Of a stretch of 64,000 nucleotides of DNA, positions 55,318 through 64,000 are shown piece by piece (position 1 is the first letter of the stretch; each line of letters begins with the position of its first letter). The notes below the pieces were generated by a model. The model did not search any database. It saw only the letters and a list, made by a program, of their open reading frames with translations, and had not been told where the DNA came from. The position numbers and the translations under genes are program-made. The stretch is from Rickettsia akari str. Hartford (GTDB taxonomy: Bacteria > Pseudomonadota > Alphaproteobacteria > Rickettsiales > Rickettsiaceae). The stretch is from assembly GCF_000018205.1 (NCBI RefSeq), contig NC_009881.1, forward strand, positions 372,001 to 436,000, read 5' to 3'.

Positions 55318-56641
55318 AGAAAGCTGTACCTACCGGAATGAAAATTAAAAATAATCCCCAATATCCTAGATAATTGGTAAGATAAACTAAACCAAATGAG
55401 GTTATAATATAAGTAAATAATTTTGCTATTGCACTTAGCATACTAGTATATGTAAATCTCTTAAAAACTGGAAAATATTTATAAAATATAGGAGCTGCCG
55501 GTACGTGATCAAATACGAATAATGCAGCTAAACATTGAAAAATAAAAATATATAAAGGAGTAGGGTTATAATTTAACATTATAGGGAAAAAAATGAGAGA
55601 GGTAAAAAATAGATATAATTTTACCTTTAGGATTTTTAAAGGATGGATTTTATAGCTAAGAAATGCAAGACCTATAATACCGAGTAAATCTATTATAGAT
55701 ACCCAAAAATTTTGATTTATAATTTGATATGGAGTAAATCCGAATTCTCTTTTTAATATATCAGCACAATATATATACACGAAATAAAAACACGGAGGTC
55801 TAGCACATTGGATAAAGAAATACCAAATAGAAGTGGCGTTTGGAACTTGTTGATCTATAATATCTTTGTCAATTTCTTCAAGCGTAATATTATTTTCTTG
55901 AAGTCTTAGTTTTAATTTATTTTTTTTATTTGAAAATGCCTCTGCTTCTTTTAAACTAGTCCTCGCAATAGTACCTACAAAAGCAATGGTTGCACCAACA
56001 AAAAATGCTATACGCCAACTTGGTTCATGCTGATAAATATTGTGATTAGTAAAAATTGATGCAATACCTAGTGCTACCGTCGTGCCTACGGCAGAAAATA
56101 CGGTTATAATTGCTACTAATGGATATTGTATAGGAGGAGATGAATTTTCGGTTAAGTATAGCTCTGCACCTCGTGCCTCTGCAGTTGCCGACATACCTTG
56201 AATTATACGACATATAGTAAGAGTCCAAGAGGCTGTTATACCTATTTGTGCATATGTTGGCATACTACCTATAATCACACACGTAATAGCCATTAATAGG
56301 GTAGTTAAAACAACTACAATCTTACGTCCAAAATGATCGCCTATATACCCAAACATTAACGCTCCTATAGGTCTTAGCAAATAGGTAGAACAGAAAGAAA
56401 AGGCAGTAAGCAGCGAAAAAGTGAATTGATCATATTCCGGAAAAAATAAATTATTTAAAAGCACAGCCATATGCACATAAAGCATAAGGTCAAAATACTC
56501 CAGAAATGTACCTATAGAAAGTAATCCTACAGCTTGTTTTTGTTCTTTATTTAAACTTCTTTGTTCTTTTTCGTAGCCTAACATAACACTCATATATAAT
56601 TCAGATTCAAGATAAGCTACACTTTTTTGGTTAAAAGTCAA
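55268..56641 (-). CDS. proP: MFS transporter of the ProP/MHS type
   Basis: The 457-residue protein has about twelve membrane helices and the metabolite/H+ symporter signature: SIGTFLEYFDLMLYVHMAVL in helix 1, FGYIGDHFGRKIVVVLTTLL (motif A), RIIQGMSATAEARGAELYLT in helix 4 and SWRIAFFVGATIAFVGTIAR. It resembles ProP-like proline/betaine carriers, which are multicopy in Rickettsia. Start alternatives at codons 17 and 20 would remove nonconserved sequence, so the first residues are uncertain. Its last 50 bases overlap the convergent SpoT-like gene. Substrate not determinable. Confidence 0.85.
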   Translation of the reverse strand: MTFNQKSVAYLESELYMSVMLGYEKEQRSLNKEQKQAVGLLSIGTFLEYFDLMLYVHMAVLLNNLFFPEYDQFTFSLLTAFSFCSTYLLRPIGALMFGYIGDHFGRKIVVVLTTLLMAITCVIIGSMPTYAQIGITASWTLTICRIIQGMSATAEARGAELYLTENSSPPIQYPLVAIITVFSAVGTTVALGIASIFTNHNIYQHEPSWRIAFFVGATIAFVGTIARTSLKEAEAFSNKKNKLKLRLQENNITLEEIDKDIIDQQVPNATSIWYFFIQCARPPCFYFVYIYCADILKREFGFTPYQIINQNFWVSIIDLLGIIGLAFLSYKIHPLKILKVKLYLFFTSLIFFPIMLNYNPTPLYIFIFQCLAALFVFDHVPAAPIFYKYFPVFKRFTYTSMLSAIAKLFTYIITSFGLVYLTNYLGYWGLFLIFIPVGTAFFMGVTYFEKMEKNQNL

Positions 56642-56724
56642 TAAAGGATTAAGAATCTTTAATAAATATTGTTACAAAATATCTAGATTATCTAAAGTGA
56701 TCTAACATAAAATTTTTAAATTAT

Positions 56725-58260
56725 CTATTTTTCTCTGAAAGCTTTAAATGCAGTATCAGTAATAGGATCAAGTAAATATCTAAGTAGTGTTCTAGTACCG
56801 GTTACGATTTGTACCTCAGCTTGCATACCTGGGTGTAATTCCAAATTTTTAACTTTAGCAACTTTATCAAATGCATCCATATCGATTTCAATTCTTGCAA
56901 CATAATAATTATCTTGCTGTTGTCCCGGATGTTGTCTTTCATCTTGTACTATATCGGGCGATATGCTGACTACTTTACCGGTAAATGTTGGAGTTGTTCT
57001 TGATTTAAATGCGCTGAAACGTATTTTTGCAACTAATCCCTCATGTACTGAGTCAATGTTTTTTTGAGATACCTTTGCTTCTATTATTAATGGGTCATTA
57101 ATTGGCGAAATTTCCATAATAGGTTGTCCGTGACTTATAACACCACCTATTGTATGATATTTTAAATTATTCACTATACCGTCAACGGGTGATCTTATTA
57201 TCACACGATTAAGTGAATCCGTCAGGGAATTATATTTTTCTTTAAGAGATGCTGTTTGTACTTGAGCTTCGCGAAGCTCTGTTAAAGTCCGTTCAGTGTA
57301 TTTATTTTGTTGATTTATAATTTTAATTTGAGTTTCGGTAATAGCATGGCGTATCCCTGCTATTTCGGCTTCAGTTGTTGCAACATCGCTTTTTGAAGCG
57401 GCAACTTTTGCCTCTTGGTCTAATAATGCTGCTTTTTGTACAAAGCCTTTTTCTTTTAACGTTCTTAAAGCTTTTAAACGGTCTTGATAAACTTCAGCAG
57501 TTTTTAAAGCGGCAACTTTTTTTGCCTCTAAACCTTCAATTTTTTTCTCAAGTTGAGCAATGTTTTGATATAATGCATCTTTCTCTGAGTTATATACTTC
57601 TTTTCTAGATCTAAATAAATTTTCCTGTGTATGAATTATTTTAGCTACTTCCGGTAAATTTATATCATGCATTAGAAAATCCGAGAATTCAATTTGTTCT
57701 AAATGATCACGTTCGGCAATTAAACGGTTTTCAGTTGCTAAAAAATTACGGTACTGACCAAGAACATTTTCATGTTCGCTTTTGATTCTAGTTTCTTCAA
57801 GTTCTATTAATTTATCGCCTTCTTTGACTTTATCACCTTGCTTAACGTAAATAGCATTAATTATTCCACCTTCATTATGTTGAATCGTTTTTTTATTTGT
57901 GCTTGGGATTACGATGCCGACAGCTACAGCACCACTATCAAGTGGAGCAAGAGCCGACCATAATCCGCCTATTAATACTAAAAAGATAATAACATAAATA
58001 CCAAAAAGTATAGGTGACCTTGCAGCTTGGGCTACGTTATTACGATCTTTATCGGTTTTCTTGGTAATAAAATTAACAAATCTATCAAGTTTGACTAATA
58101 AGAATTCTATAGCATGAGAGGTTTTCTTTAATGTAGTATTTATTAAAGTCATACGTTTAGAATTGTGACCTTTAAGGTTTAACGCATCTTCCCTTAAGGA
58201 TAATAATTGTTTCAATTGTTCCGGCGTAATTTGAGGTTTATTGTGTTTTAAATCCTGCAT
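56725..58260 (-). CDS. HlyD/AprE-type membrane fusion protein of a type I secretion system
   Basis: The 511-residue periplasmic adaptor has a cytoplasmic N-terminus, one membrane helix (FGIYVIIFLVLIGGLWSALA), then the two halves of a lipoyl domain (IYVKQGDKVKEGDKLIELEE; VDGIVNNLKYHTIGGVISHG) around long coiled coils (EKKIEGLEAKKVAALKTAEV). The C-terminal part has VAKIRFSAFKSRTTPTFTGK. HlyD-family proteins bridge an inner-membrane ABC exporter and TolC. The ABC gene lies upstream on the same strand across a family A repeat, consistent with a functional pair. The C-terminal signal resembles AprE. Confidence 0.9.
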   Translation of the reverse strand: MQDLKHNKPQITPEQLKQLLSLREDALNLKGHNSKRMTLINTTLKKTSHAIEFLLVKLDRFVNFITKKTDKDRNNVAQAARSPILFGIYVIIFLVLIGGLWSALAPLDSGAVAVGIVIPSTNKKTIQHNEGGIINAIYVKQGDKVKEGDKLIELEETRIKSEHENVLGQYRNFLATENRLIAERDHLEQIEFSDFLMHDINLPEVAKIIHTQENLFRSRKEVYNSEKDALYQNIAQLEKKIEGLEAKKVAALKTAEVYQDRLKALRTLKEKGFVQKAALLDQEAKVAASKSDVATTEAEIAGIRHAITETQIKIINQQNKYTERTLTELREAQVQTASLKEKYNSLTDSLNRVIIRSPVDGIVNNLKYHTIGGVISHGQPIMEISPINDPLIIEAKVSQKNIDSVHEGLVAKIRFSAFKSRTTPTFTGKVVSISPDIVQDERQHPGQQQDNYYVARIEIDMDAFDKVAKVKNLELHPGMQAEVQIVTGTRTLLRYLLDPITDTAFKAFREK

Positions 58261-58348
58261 AATATTTAATCACTATTATATGTAGTCATTGTCTGTCTGC
58301 GTTGTTTTTGATGTCATTCCAGCATAGCTCGGTGAAATCCACTGTATT

Positions 58349-58437
58349 GTCACACCGTGGTTTGACAACGTGGTCCATAAAAACACTAATATTATTACTA
58401 TTTTTAACTGGATGTCGTGATCAAGTTACGGCATGAC
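58349..58437. repeat. Family A palindromic repeat within the secretion gene pair
   Basis: It begins GTCACACCGTGGTTTGACAA and ends GTGATCAAGTTACGGCATGAC. The arms are inverted with several changes. It lies between the ABC exporter and HlyD genes, which are otherwise co-oriented. Confidence 0.75.
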
Positions 58438-58456
58438 ATTATCTAGTATGCCATTA

Positions 58457-60235
58457 TTAGTTATTAATATGAATTGTACCACTTTTTAAAGTTTTAAAGT
58501 GTTTTTGAATTTCTTCTCCCGTTCCGTAGACTGCAACTGCTCCATCCTGTAATATTAGAATTTTATCAACAATTGATAATACTGATGGTCTATGTGAAAT
58601 TACAAGAACTGCTATTCCTTTAAGTTTTGCTTGTTTTAAGGCACTTGCAAGGGCAACTTCACCTGCTTCATCTAAATTAGCGTTAGGTTCATCTAAAATG
58701 ATGAGTTTTGGATTGCCGTAAAAAGCTCTAGCAAGCCCGATACGTTGTCTTTGACCACCTGATAGATTAGAGCCTGCAGGACCGATATCAGAATCATAAC
58801 CGTCAGGGAATCTTAATATCATTTCATGAGCTCCGGCTATTTTAGCTGCTTCAATAACTTTTTGCGGATCGGCATCTTCTGCCATTCTAGCTATATTTTG
58901 TTTAATACTACCGCTAAAAAGTTCTATTCCTTGAGGAAGATAACCGACATGTTTACCGAAATCTTCTCTATTCCAACGATAAATTTCAGCATTATCTAAA
59001 CGTACGGAACCTGATGATTCTTTCCATACCCCGACTATGATTTTAGCTAAAGTTGATTTTCCTGTAGCCGAAGGACCGATAATTGCTAAAACTTCGCCCG
59101 GATGTATTGCAAAACTAACGCCTTTTAAGATATATTTCGGTACAGGAGGTTGTGGTAAATGTTTCGGTATAGGATGAGCATAATAAATATTTTCAACAGT
59201 AAGATGACCCTCAACGTGCGGAATTGGCATTGCTTCATCTCTAGAAGCATAAGTGTTAAATAAATTATTAATGTTTTTGTATGATTTAATAGCACCGCTC
59301 ATACTTTTCCATAGCTCAATAGCATTATCGAAAGGAGCAAGAGCTCTACCGACTATGATTGAACTCATAATCATATTACCTGGAGTCATATCTGCACTGT
59401 GAGATTTTACAACAATGTAAGCACCGACTCCTGTAACAGACATTTGCATTATGTTACGGATAAACCTTGAAAAGTTAGAAATAACACCGTTACGATAGCT
59501 AGCAACTGATTGTTTATCAAGTGCTAATATGTTAAATTTATGCCAATTTTTTGTAACATTCTTCATCATTCCCATTGCTTCAATTGCTTCTGCATTTCTG
59601 TTTGCAATATCGGCTTGTATCATACCTTTTATCGAAAACTCGGTAGCTTCACCGAGCGTTTTATTAGTAGCGGCAGCGTTAAAGAAAGCGGTTGAAACTA
59701 TGATAATTGCACCAAAAACGGTAATAAGACCGATATATGGATGAATTGAGAAAATAACGGCAATATAGATAATGCTCCAAGGGGCATCGAATAAAGTATT
59801 AATTCCAGTACTTGTTAGGAATGTTTTGACGGCTTGAAAATCACGTAATAATTGGCTAGAACCCATATTTGCTCGTGTTGCAGCCGCAGAAATTGAAGAA
59901 GCAAAAATTACGGGAGCTACTATTCTATCAAGCCATTCTCCTACTTTTATAAGTGTAAAAGAACGAGCAATTTGTAATAATCCGTAAACAAAATAAATAT
60001 ATGCAATTATTATCGATAAAAATAATAATGTTTGTAGATTACCGCTTCCAAGGACTCTATCAAGCACTTGTAGTGAGTAAAGAGGCGTAATTAACATTAG
60101 TAAGTTAATTACAAAAGCAAACCAAAAGACTATCCAAAAAGCTGTTCTACATTCGCCTAATGCTATTACTAGCGGGTTTTTTTTATTTAGATTATTATTT
60201 TTATTATCCATATTAGTTATATTATAAATAATCAT
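58457..60235 (-). CDS. AprD/PrtD-type type I secretion ABC transporter
   Basis: The protein is 592 residues from the first ATG; an ATG eight codons later (60211, [14 protein letters not shown]) is a likely true start. The membrane domain has about six helices, with [20 protein letters not shown] typical of the PrtD group. The nucleotide-binding domain holds Walker [21 protein letters not shown], the signature [17 protein letters not shown], Walker [21 protein letters not shown] and the switch [11 protein letters not shown]. No peptidase C39 domain is present, so the substrate should carry a C-terminal signal. It overlaps asd by 14 bases. Confidence 0.92.
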   Translation of the reverse strand: MIIYNITNMDNKNNNLNKKNPLVIALGECRTAFWIVFWFAFVINLLMLITPLYSLQVLDRVLGSGNLQTLLFLSIIIAYIYFVYGLLQIARSFTLIKVGEWLDRIVAPVIFASSISAAATRANMGSSQLLRDFQAVKTFLTSTGINTLFDAPWSIIYIAVIFSIHPYIGLITVFGAIIIVSTAFFNAAATNKTLGEATEFSIKGMIQADIANRNAEAIEAMGMMKNVTKNWHKFNILALDKQSVASYRNGVISNFSRFIRNIMQMSVTGVGAYIVVKSHSADMTPGNMIMSSIIVGRALAPFDNAIELWKSMSGAIKSYKNINNLFNTYASRDEAMPIPHVEGHLTVENIYYAHPIPKHLPQPPVPKYILKGVSFAIHPGEVLAIIGPSATGKSTLAKIIVGVWKESSGSVRLDNAEIYRWNREDFGKHVGYLPQGIELFSGSIKQNIARMAEDADPQKVIEAAKIAGAHEMILRFPDGYDSDIGPAGSNLSGGQRQRIGLARAFYGNPKLIILDEPNANLDEAGEVALASALKQAKLKGIAVLVISHRPSVLSIVDKILILQDGAVAVYGTGEEIQKHFKTLKSGTIHINN

Positions 60236-61238
60236 TAATTAATGCTTCAGCAATTTGTACACTGTTTAAAGCTGCTCCTTTACGTAAGTTATCACATGTA
60301 ATCCATAGATTTATCGTATTAGGTTTACTTACGTCATTTCTAATGCGTGAGACATATACGGCATCTTCGCCTACCACTTCAACGGGCGAGATATAAGCAA
60401 TGTCATTATTATTAGAAATTGTAACAATCCCATCGGCCTCTTGCAATATTTCTTCAGCGATGTTAGCGTCCATTTTATTGTTAAATTCTATGTTAACCGA
60501 TATAGAATGACCGATAAATACCGGTACTCGCACAGAAGTAACACTAGCTTTAAAGTGATTACCAATAATTTTGTTTAGTTCAAAAGCAATTTTTGCTTCT
60601 TCACTTGTATAGCCGTCTTTATTTAAATCACCTATATGAGGAAAAAGATTAAATGCAATCTGTTTTGGAAATTTTTTAGGATGATTCTCTCCAAAAACAT
60701 ATTTAGATTTTGTTTGCTCGTAGAGTTCATCCATTCCTGCTTTACCTGCTCCTGATACCGATTGATAAGTAGATATCACCACTCTTTTAATCTTTATTTC
60801 ATTATCCAACGGTTTTAATACTACTGCAAGTGGAATCGCTATACAATTAGGATTAGCTATAATATTTTTAGCGGTAAAGTCTTTAAGTGTTGATAAATTA
60901 ACCTCAGGTACAATTAAAGGCACTTGATCGTCAATTCTAAAAAGTGATGATTTGTCGATAACTACACAATTACTAGAAGTAGCTTGTGGTATAAATTTTT
61001 TTGACACTTTTGAACCTGCACAAAAAAAAGCAATATCGATATCATCAAAATTTAAATTAGTTAAACTACTGATTTGCAGTATTTTTTCTCCATAACTTAT
61101 TTTCCGTCCGATAGAGTTATCTGAAGCTATAGCATGAATTTTATTAATGGGGCAATTACGCTCAGCTAAAATATTTAGAGTTTCACGCCCTACATTTCCT
61201 GTAGCTCCGATTACTGCAATATTGTACTTTTTAATCAT
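60222..61238 (-). CDS. asd: Aspartate-semialdehyde dehydrogenase
   Basis: The 338-residue enzyme reduces aspartyl phosphate to the semialdehyde, on the route to diaminopimelate for peptidoglycan. The N-terminal Rossmann part is [20 protein letters not shown]. The catalytic cysteine lies in [20 protein letters not shown], with [20 protein letters not shown] following. [20 protein letters not shown] carries the active-site histidine. Length is normal. It overlaps the HIT gene by 8 bases and the ABC exporter gene by 14 bases, so all three may be one transcript. Confidence 0.96.
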   Translation of the reverse strand: MIKKYNIAVIGATGNVGRETLNILAERNCPINKIHAIASDNSIGRKISYGEKILQISSLTNLNFDDIDIAFFCAGSKVSKKFIPQATSSNCVVIDKSSLFRIDDQVPLIVPEVNLSTLKDFTAKNIIANPNCIAIPLAVVLKPLDNEIKIKRVVISTYQSVSGAGKAGMDELYEQTKSKYVFGENHPKKFPKQIAFNLFPHIGDLNKDGYTSEEAKIAFELNKIIGNHFKASVTSVRVPVFIGHSISVNIEFNNKMDANIAEEILQEADGIVTISNNNDIAYISPVEVVGEDAVYVSRIRNDVSKPNTINLWITCDNLRKGAALNSVQIAEALINDYL

Positions 61239-61596
61239 TTTTATTTATTAATCCAATGAGTTTTTCGCCGCCGATAATATGAAAATGGAAATGCAAAACA
61301 GTCTGTCCCGATTTCTCGCCTTTATTAGTTATTAAACGATAGCCGTCTTTATCCAAACCTACTTCATTTGCTATATCAGCAATTTTAGCAAAAAAATGTT
61401 TTATTTCGTCTATTTGCGCTTTAGAGATAAAATCAGCGTAATCTATATATTCGTTTTTAGGTATAACGATAATATGTACAGGTGCTACGGGTGCTATATC
61501 TTTGAATGCTAACATTTGTTCGTCTTCATAAATTATTTCTGCCGGAAGATTTTTATTTATAATTTTTGCAAAAACATTTTCTTTGTTATACATCAT
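61231..61596 (-). CDS. HIT-family protein (histidine triad)
   Basis: The 121-residue protein belongs to the HIT group of nucleotide-phosphoramidate hydrolases (Hint type). The signature is [16 protein letters not shown], the H-x-H-x-H-x-x triad, preceded by [20 protein letters not shown] and [20 protein letters not shown]. It begins [11 protein letters not shown]; the second Met could also start. The stop overlaps asd by 8 bases, so translation is coupled. Small cytosolic enzymes of this group hydrolyse AMP-lysine-like compounds; the exact substrate is unknown. Confidence 0.92.
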   Translation of the reverse strand: MMYNKENVFAKIINKNLPAEIIYEDEQMLAFKDIAPVAPVHIIVIPKNEYIDYADFISKAQIDEIKHFFAKIADIANEVGLDKDGYRLITNKGEKSGQTVLHFHFHIIGGEKLIGLINKND

Positions 61597-61634
61597 TTGC
61601 TCCTAATACAAGGCGTTATTGTATGGCTGGCTTA

Positions 61635-61798
61635 TGTCATTCCAGCGTGGATAGCGAAACCGTCGTTGCGAGGAGCAAAACGACGTGGCAATCAAGAAAA
61701 AGATTAAAAGAATTCTGTAAATCAGAATTTTTTATTGGATTGCTTCGTCGCATTAATGTGTAATTATTCTCGCAACAACGCCACGCGTGGAATAACAT
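61635..61798. repeat. nested family C and B repeats
   Basis: Outer arms CATTCCAGCGTGG and CCACGCGTGGAATAACAT are related to family C. Inside lies a family B element with CGTTGCGAGGAGCAAAACGA and TCTCGCAACAACG, and a central ATTCTGTAAATCAGAATTTTT. The nesting suggests one repeat inserted into another. Short open frames across it are not genes. It lies between the HIT gene and the DUF2628-like fragment. Confidence 0.78.
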
Positions 61799-61817
61799 AA
61801 AGGATATTTTCTATTCA

Positions 61818-62051
61818 TTAAATAAACACACTACGCTCCAAAAATTTCACTTCAGCTTCAATGCTAGAGTTGGCAATTATTATATATTCTAGTCGGTAAT
61901 TATTTCTTGTTAAATAATTTTCTCCAATATCTGAAGTAAAAAAGCCGAAGCCTAATATTAAGACTATCTGCAATATACACTTGAACGCTTCGATATTAAT
62001 CACCGTAACGATTACATTCGCTATTACGGTAATAGCAACAACTAACCACAT
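61818..62051 (-). pseudogene. DUF2628-like small membrane protein, 5' truncated
   Basis: The minus strand gives MWLVVAITVIANVIVTVINI, FKCILQIVLILGFGFFTSDI and YRLEYIIIANSSIEAEVKFL ending ERSVFI, with two hydrophobic helices. Upstream codons continue as FVSIFWALYHKMWLVVA before a stop near 62096, so the N-terminal part is lost. The pattern F-W-A-L-Y-H-K-[ML]-W followed by GFG and a charged G-x-N motif is that of DUF2628, a family of small inner-membrane proteins of unknown function. Confidence 0.55.
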
Positions 62052-62233
62052 TTTATGGTATAATGCCCAAAATATACTTACAAAAAGCAGCTATCCACGA
62101 AAAGCCTGCTTCAATAACAATAAAAATTATTATTTTTTTGTGTGGCGTTAATGTATATTGCGTATATATTCATTATTTAAGTTAAGTCTTGAAAATTCAA
62201 GAGACAATAATTAATTAAACCGGATTAGTCAAG

Positions 62234-62358
62234 TATACTCTGCTGATTTCAAGAATTGAATTTGTTATCAAATGGTGAATGCACGCATCTTATACTTAAA
62301 AGTAAGTATGTGAATCCATGAAGATAACAAATTCAATTCTTGAAATCAGCAGAGTATA
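62234..62358. repeat. long perfect inverted repeat (36-bp arms)
   Basis: Arm 62234-62269 (TATACTCTGCTGATTTCAAG, continuing GAATTGAATTTGTTATC) is the exact reverse complement of 62323-62358. The spacer of 53 bases contains a smaller hairpin ATACTTA-AAAG-TAAGTAT. The structure could form a cruciform or a very stable RNA hairpin. It does not belong to families A to D and appears once in the window. It may be a palindromic element of its own kind; no transposase is present. Confidence 0.92.
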
Positions 62359-62369
62359 TACTAAGATAG

Positions 62370-62492
62370 AACTTCAAAAATTGGTGACAATGTTCTACAA
62401 GAGCTGTGGTACGAACTGTATTAAGTAATGGCTTCCATTCAGAGGACTTTGAACTCTTAGCTCTTTTTGAAGTTGTATCGAATAACTATTTA
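62370..62492. repeat. Family D repeat
   Basis: It begins ACTTCAAAAATTGGTGACAA and ends CTCTTTTTGAAGTTGTATCG; ACTTCAAAAA and TTTTTGAAGT are an inverted pair. It lies between the 36-bp inverted repeat and hslV, so it occupies the region where the hslV promoter should be. Confidence 0.72.
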
Positions 62493-62561
62493 TTTTATTT
62501 AGGAGTAACTCAATACCATATAGTACCTAATTAACAACTTAATATTAATAAATTTTATATT

Positions 62562-63110
62562 ATGTCAGACAATTTAGCCTTACACGGCACAACAATACTT
62601 TGTTTAAAAAAGAACGAAGAAATAATTATAGCAGCAGATGGACAAGTCTCGCATGGTAATACCGTACTAAAATCTACAGCACGAAAACTTCGGACTATAG
62701 CAAATAATAAAATTATTGCCGGTTTTGCGGGTTCTACGGCTGATGGTCTTGCGTTATTTGAAAAACTTGAAGTAAAGATAGAGCAACATAAGCATAATCT
62801 ACTTAGAAGTGCAGTTGAGCTTGCAAAAGATTGGCGTAACGATAAATATTTGAGACGTTTGGAAGCAATGATGATTGTTGGCGATCGTAGTCATATATTA
62901 ATTTTAACTGGTAACGGTGATGTCGTAGAGCCTGAAAATAATGTTGCGGCAATAGGATCAGGTGGTTTATTTGCACTATCTGCTGCTCGTGCTTTAATGT
63001 CTTACGAGAATAATTTAACTGCTGAAGAAATTGCTTTAAAATCTATGAATATAGCTGCAGATCTATGTGTATTTTCTAATCATAATATTATAATGGAAAA
63101 AGTTGTATGA
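62562..63110 (+). CDS. hslV: HslV, proteolytic subunit of the HslUV protease
   Basis: The 182-residue N-terminal nucleophile peptidase forms a double hexameric ring that degrades substrates fed by HslU. The sequence begins [20 protein letters not shown]; in mature HslV the catalytic threonine is the first T of TTIL, exposed by removal of the short leader. [40 protein letters not shown] and [20 protein letters not shown] are conserved. Its stop overlaps the hslU start by two bases (ATGA). A heat-shock role under RpoH is known in other bacteria. Confidence 0.96.
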
Positions 63111-64000
63111 AAGCTACTAAAACTACTTATCAAAAAGACCATATGGGGCTTACACCTTCTCAAATAGTTAATGAACTTAATAGATTTATCGTAGGTCAAG
63201 AAAAGGCCAAAAAAGCTGTTGCTATTGCACTTAGAAACCGCTGTCGTCGTAAAAGAGTAGAAGGTAATTTACGTAATGAAATAGTACCGAAAAATATTTT
63301 AATGATTGGTTCAACCGGTGTCGGAAAAACGGAAATAGCAAGACGCCTTGCAAAGTTGACTTATTCTCCTTTCTATAAGATAGAAGCAACTAAATTTACT
63401 GAAGTCGGATATGTAGGGCGTGATGTAGAATCAATAATTCGTGATTTAGTTGAAATAGCTGTTAATACTGAAAAAACTTTAGCAAAAACAGAAGTAGATA
63501 TTAATGCCCGTGAGCAAGCGATAGAGAGAATATTAGATAGTTTAGTAGGTAAAACTTCTAGTAGTGAGACTAGAGAAAAGTTCAAAGAAAAAATTTTAAA
63601 CGGTGAACTTGATGATACAGAAATCGAAATTAGCGTAGCTGATACTACACCTGTCGGTGGTGGAAGTTTTGAAATACCGGGTATGCCAGGAGCATCTATG
63701 GGCGTTCTTAACCTCGGTGACGTGATTGGACGAGCTCTTGGCGGCAGTAAGACTAAAACAAAAAAAATGCTAGTTAAAGATGCTATGGCTATTATTATAC
63801 CTGAGGAATCAGAAAAATTAATAGACCAAGAAAAAATTATTCAGCAAGCTATAAATTTAGCTGAAAATGACGGGATAGTTTTTATTGACGAAATTGATAA
63901 AATAGCTTCGACCGGTAGTTCCGGAGCAAAAAATGCCGAAATAAGTAGAGAGGGTGTACAAAGAGATTTGCTACCTTTGATAGAAGGAACAACGGTTAAT
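63107..64000 (+). CDS. hslU: HslU, ATPase subunit of the HslUV protease (3' end beyond window)
   Basis: The start ATG at 63107 overlaps the hslV stop. The visible 298 codons begin [20 protein letters not shown], then [20 protein letters not shown], the Walker [20 protein letters not shown], and [20 protein letters not shown] with the pore loop GYVGRD. A charged intermediate domain follows, then Walker [21 protein letters not shown]. It is an AAA+ unfoldase hexamer that docks on HslV. The frame runs open to the end of the window at 64000; about 150 further codons are expected. Confidence 0.96.

Noticed and set aside
61516..61763. Two 63-65 codon frames upstream of the HIT gene
   Set aside because: They overlap the HIT 5' end on the opposite strand and nested repeats; no ribosome binding site or family pattern.
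62234..62358. Inverted repeat considered as terminal repeats of an insertion sequence
   Set aside because: Only 53 bases lie between the arms, too few for a transposase, and no target duplication is apparent.

Overview
The window is a stretch of chromosome from an obligate intracellular alphaproteobacterium of the genus Rickettsia. The evidence is very low GC, the rvh-type P-type type IV secretion operon with duplicated VirB8 and VirB9, a sca-type autotransporter relic, dispersed palindromic repeats between and even inside genes, and many pseudogenes in successive stages of decay beside intact housekeeping genes. A spotted-fever or transitional-group species seems likely, but I cannot name the species from sequence alone.

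Layout. 1-1230: tRNA-Asn followed by a capsid relic, a broken HigA-like antitoxin and the 3' end of an IS200-type element. 1251-10115 (minus strand): rodA, ptrB and a group of proton-pumping or antiporter-type membrane subunits (NuoN/NuoL/MnhD/MnhC-like) interrupted by a dead vapBC pair. 10294-18172: the rvh secretion cluster, with virB9 and virB8 on the minus strand and virB7-B8-B9-B10-B11-D4 on the plus strand, then a Ppx/GppA phosphatase. 19790-29744: a decayed accessory block holding a portal-protein relic, a sca autotransporter relic split by IS200, a MazE fragment, an Rpn-family nuclease relic, and a 3-kb relic of the gene-transfer-agent tail protein. 29961-35529: two DUF2608 proteins, cysQ-like phosphatase and mutS. 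35688-39930: relics of toxin-antitoxin modules and a Fic protein around intact rpiB and an M23-like lipoprotein. 39948-49376: thyX, tolB, rpoH, ctaG, a glycosyltransferase-like gene, mnmA, an APC transporter and hisS. 49440-54484: ABC-F, transposase and CPBP protease relics flanking the tolQ-tolR-tolA operon. 54610-64000: a SpoT-like hydrolase, MFS transporter, type I secretion HlyD/ABC pair, asd, HIT protein, hslV and the start of hslU.

Four dispersed repeat families recur, called here A to D (local labels, not the published RPE numbers). A: 75-90 bp palindromes with CCGCGA-TCAAG-TCGCGG type arms and ATGAC ends. B: about 115-255 bp elements with CATTGCGAGG ends and ATTGCTTCGTCG inside. C: about 30 bp hairpins reading TCATTCCCGC...GCGGGAATGA. 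D: about 110-130 bp elements beginning GAAAAATTGGCAAC and ending with CCAAATT.CACTTCG. One A copy lies in frame inside an antiporter gene and another supplies the last codons of cysQ.

How the genes work together. The VirB7-D4 products would form the core complex, ATPase and coupling protein of the secretion machine. TolQ, TolR, TolA and the distant TolB form the Tol envelope system. HlyD and its ABC partner form a type I exporter that would need TolC from elsewhere. RpoH and HslUV form a heat-shock axis. Capsid, portal and tail-protein relics all look like remains of an ancestral gene transfer agent. I did not find a clearly new functional system; the most novel material is the repeat behaviour, the dispersed GTA relics and the density of dead toxin-antitoxin modules.
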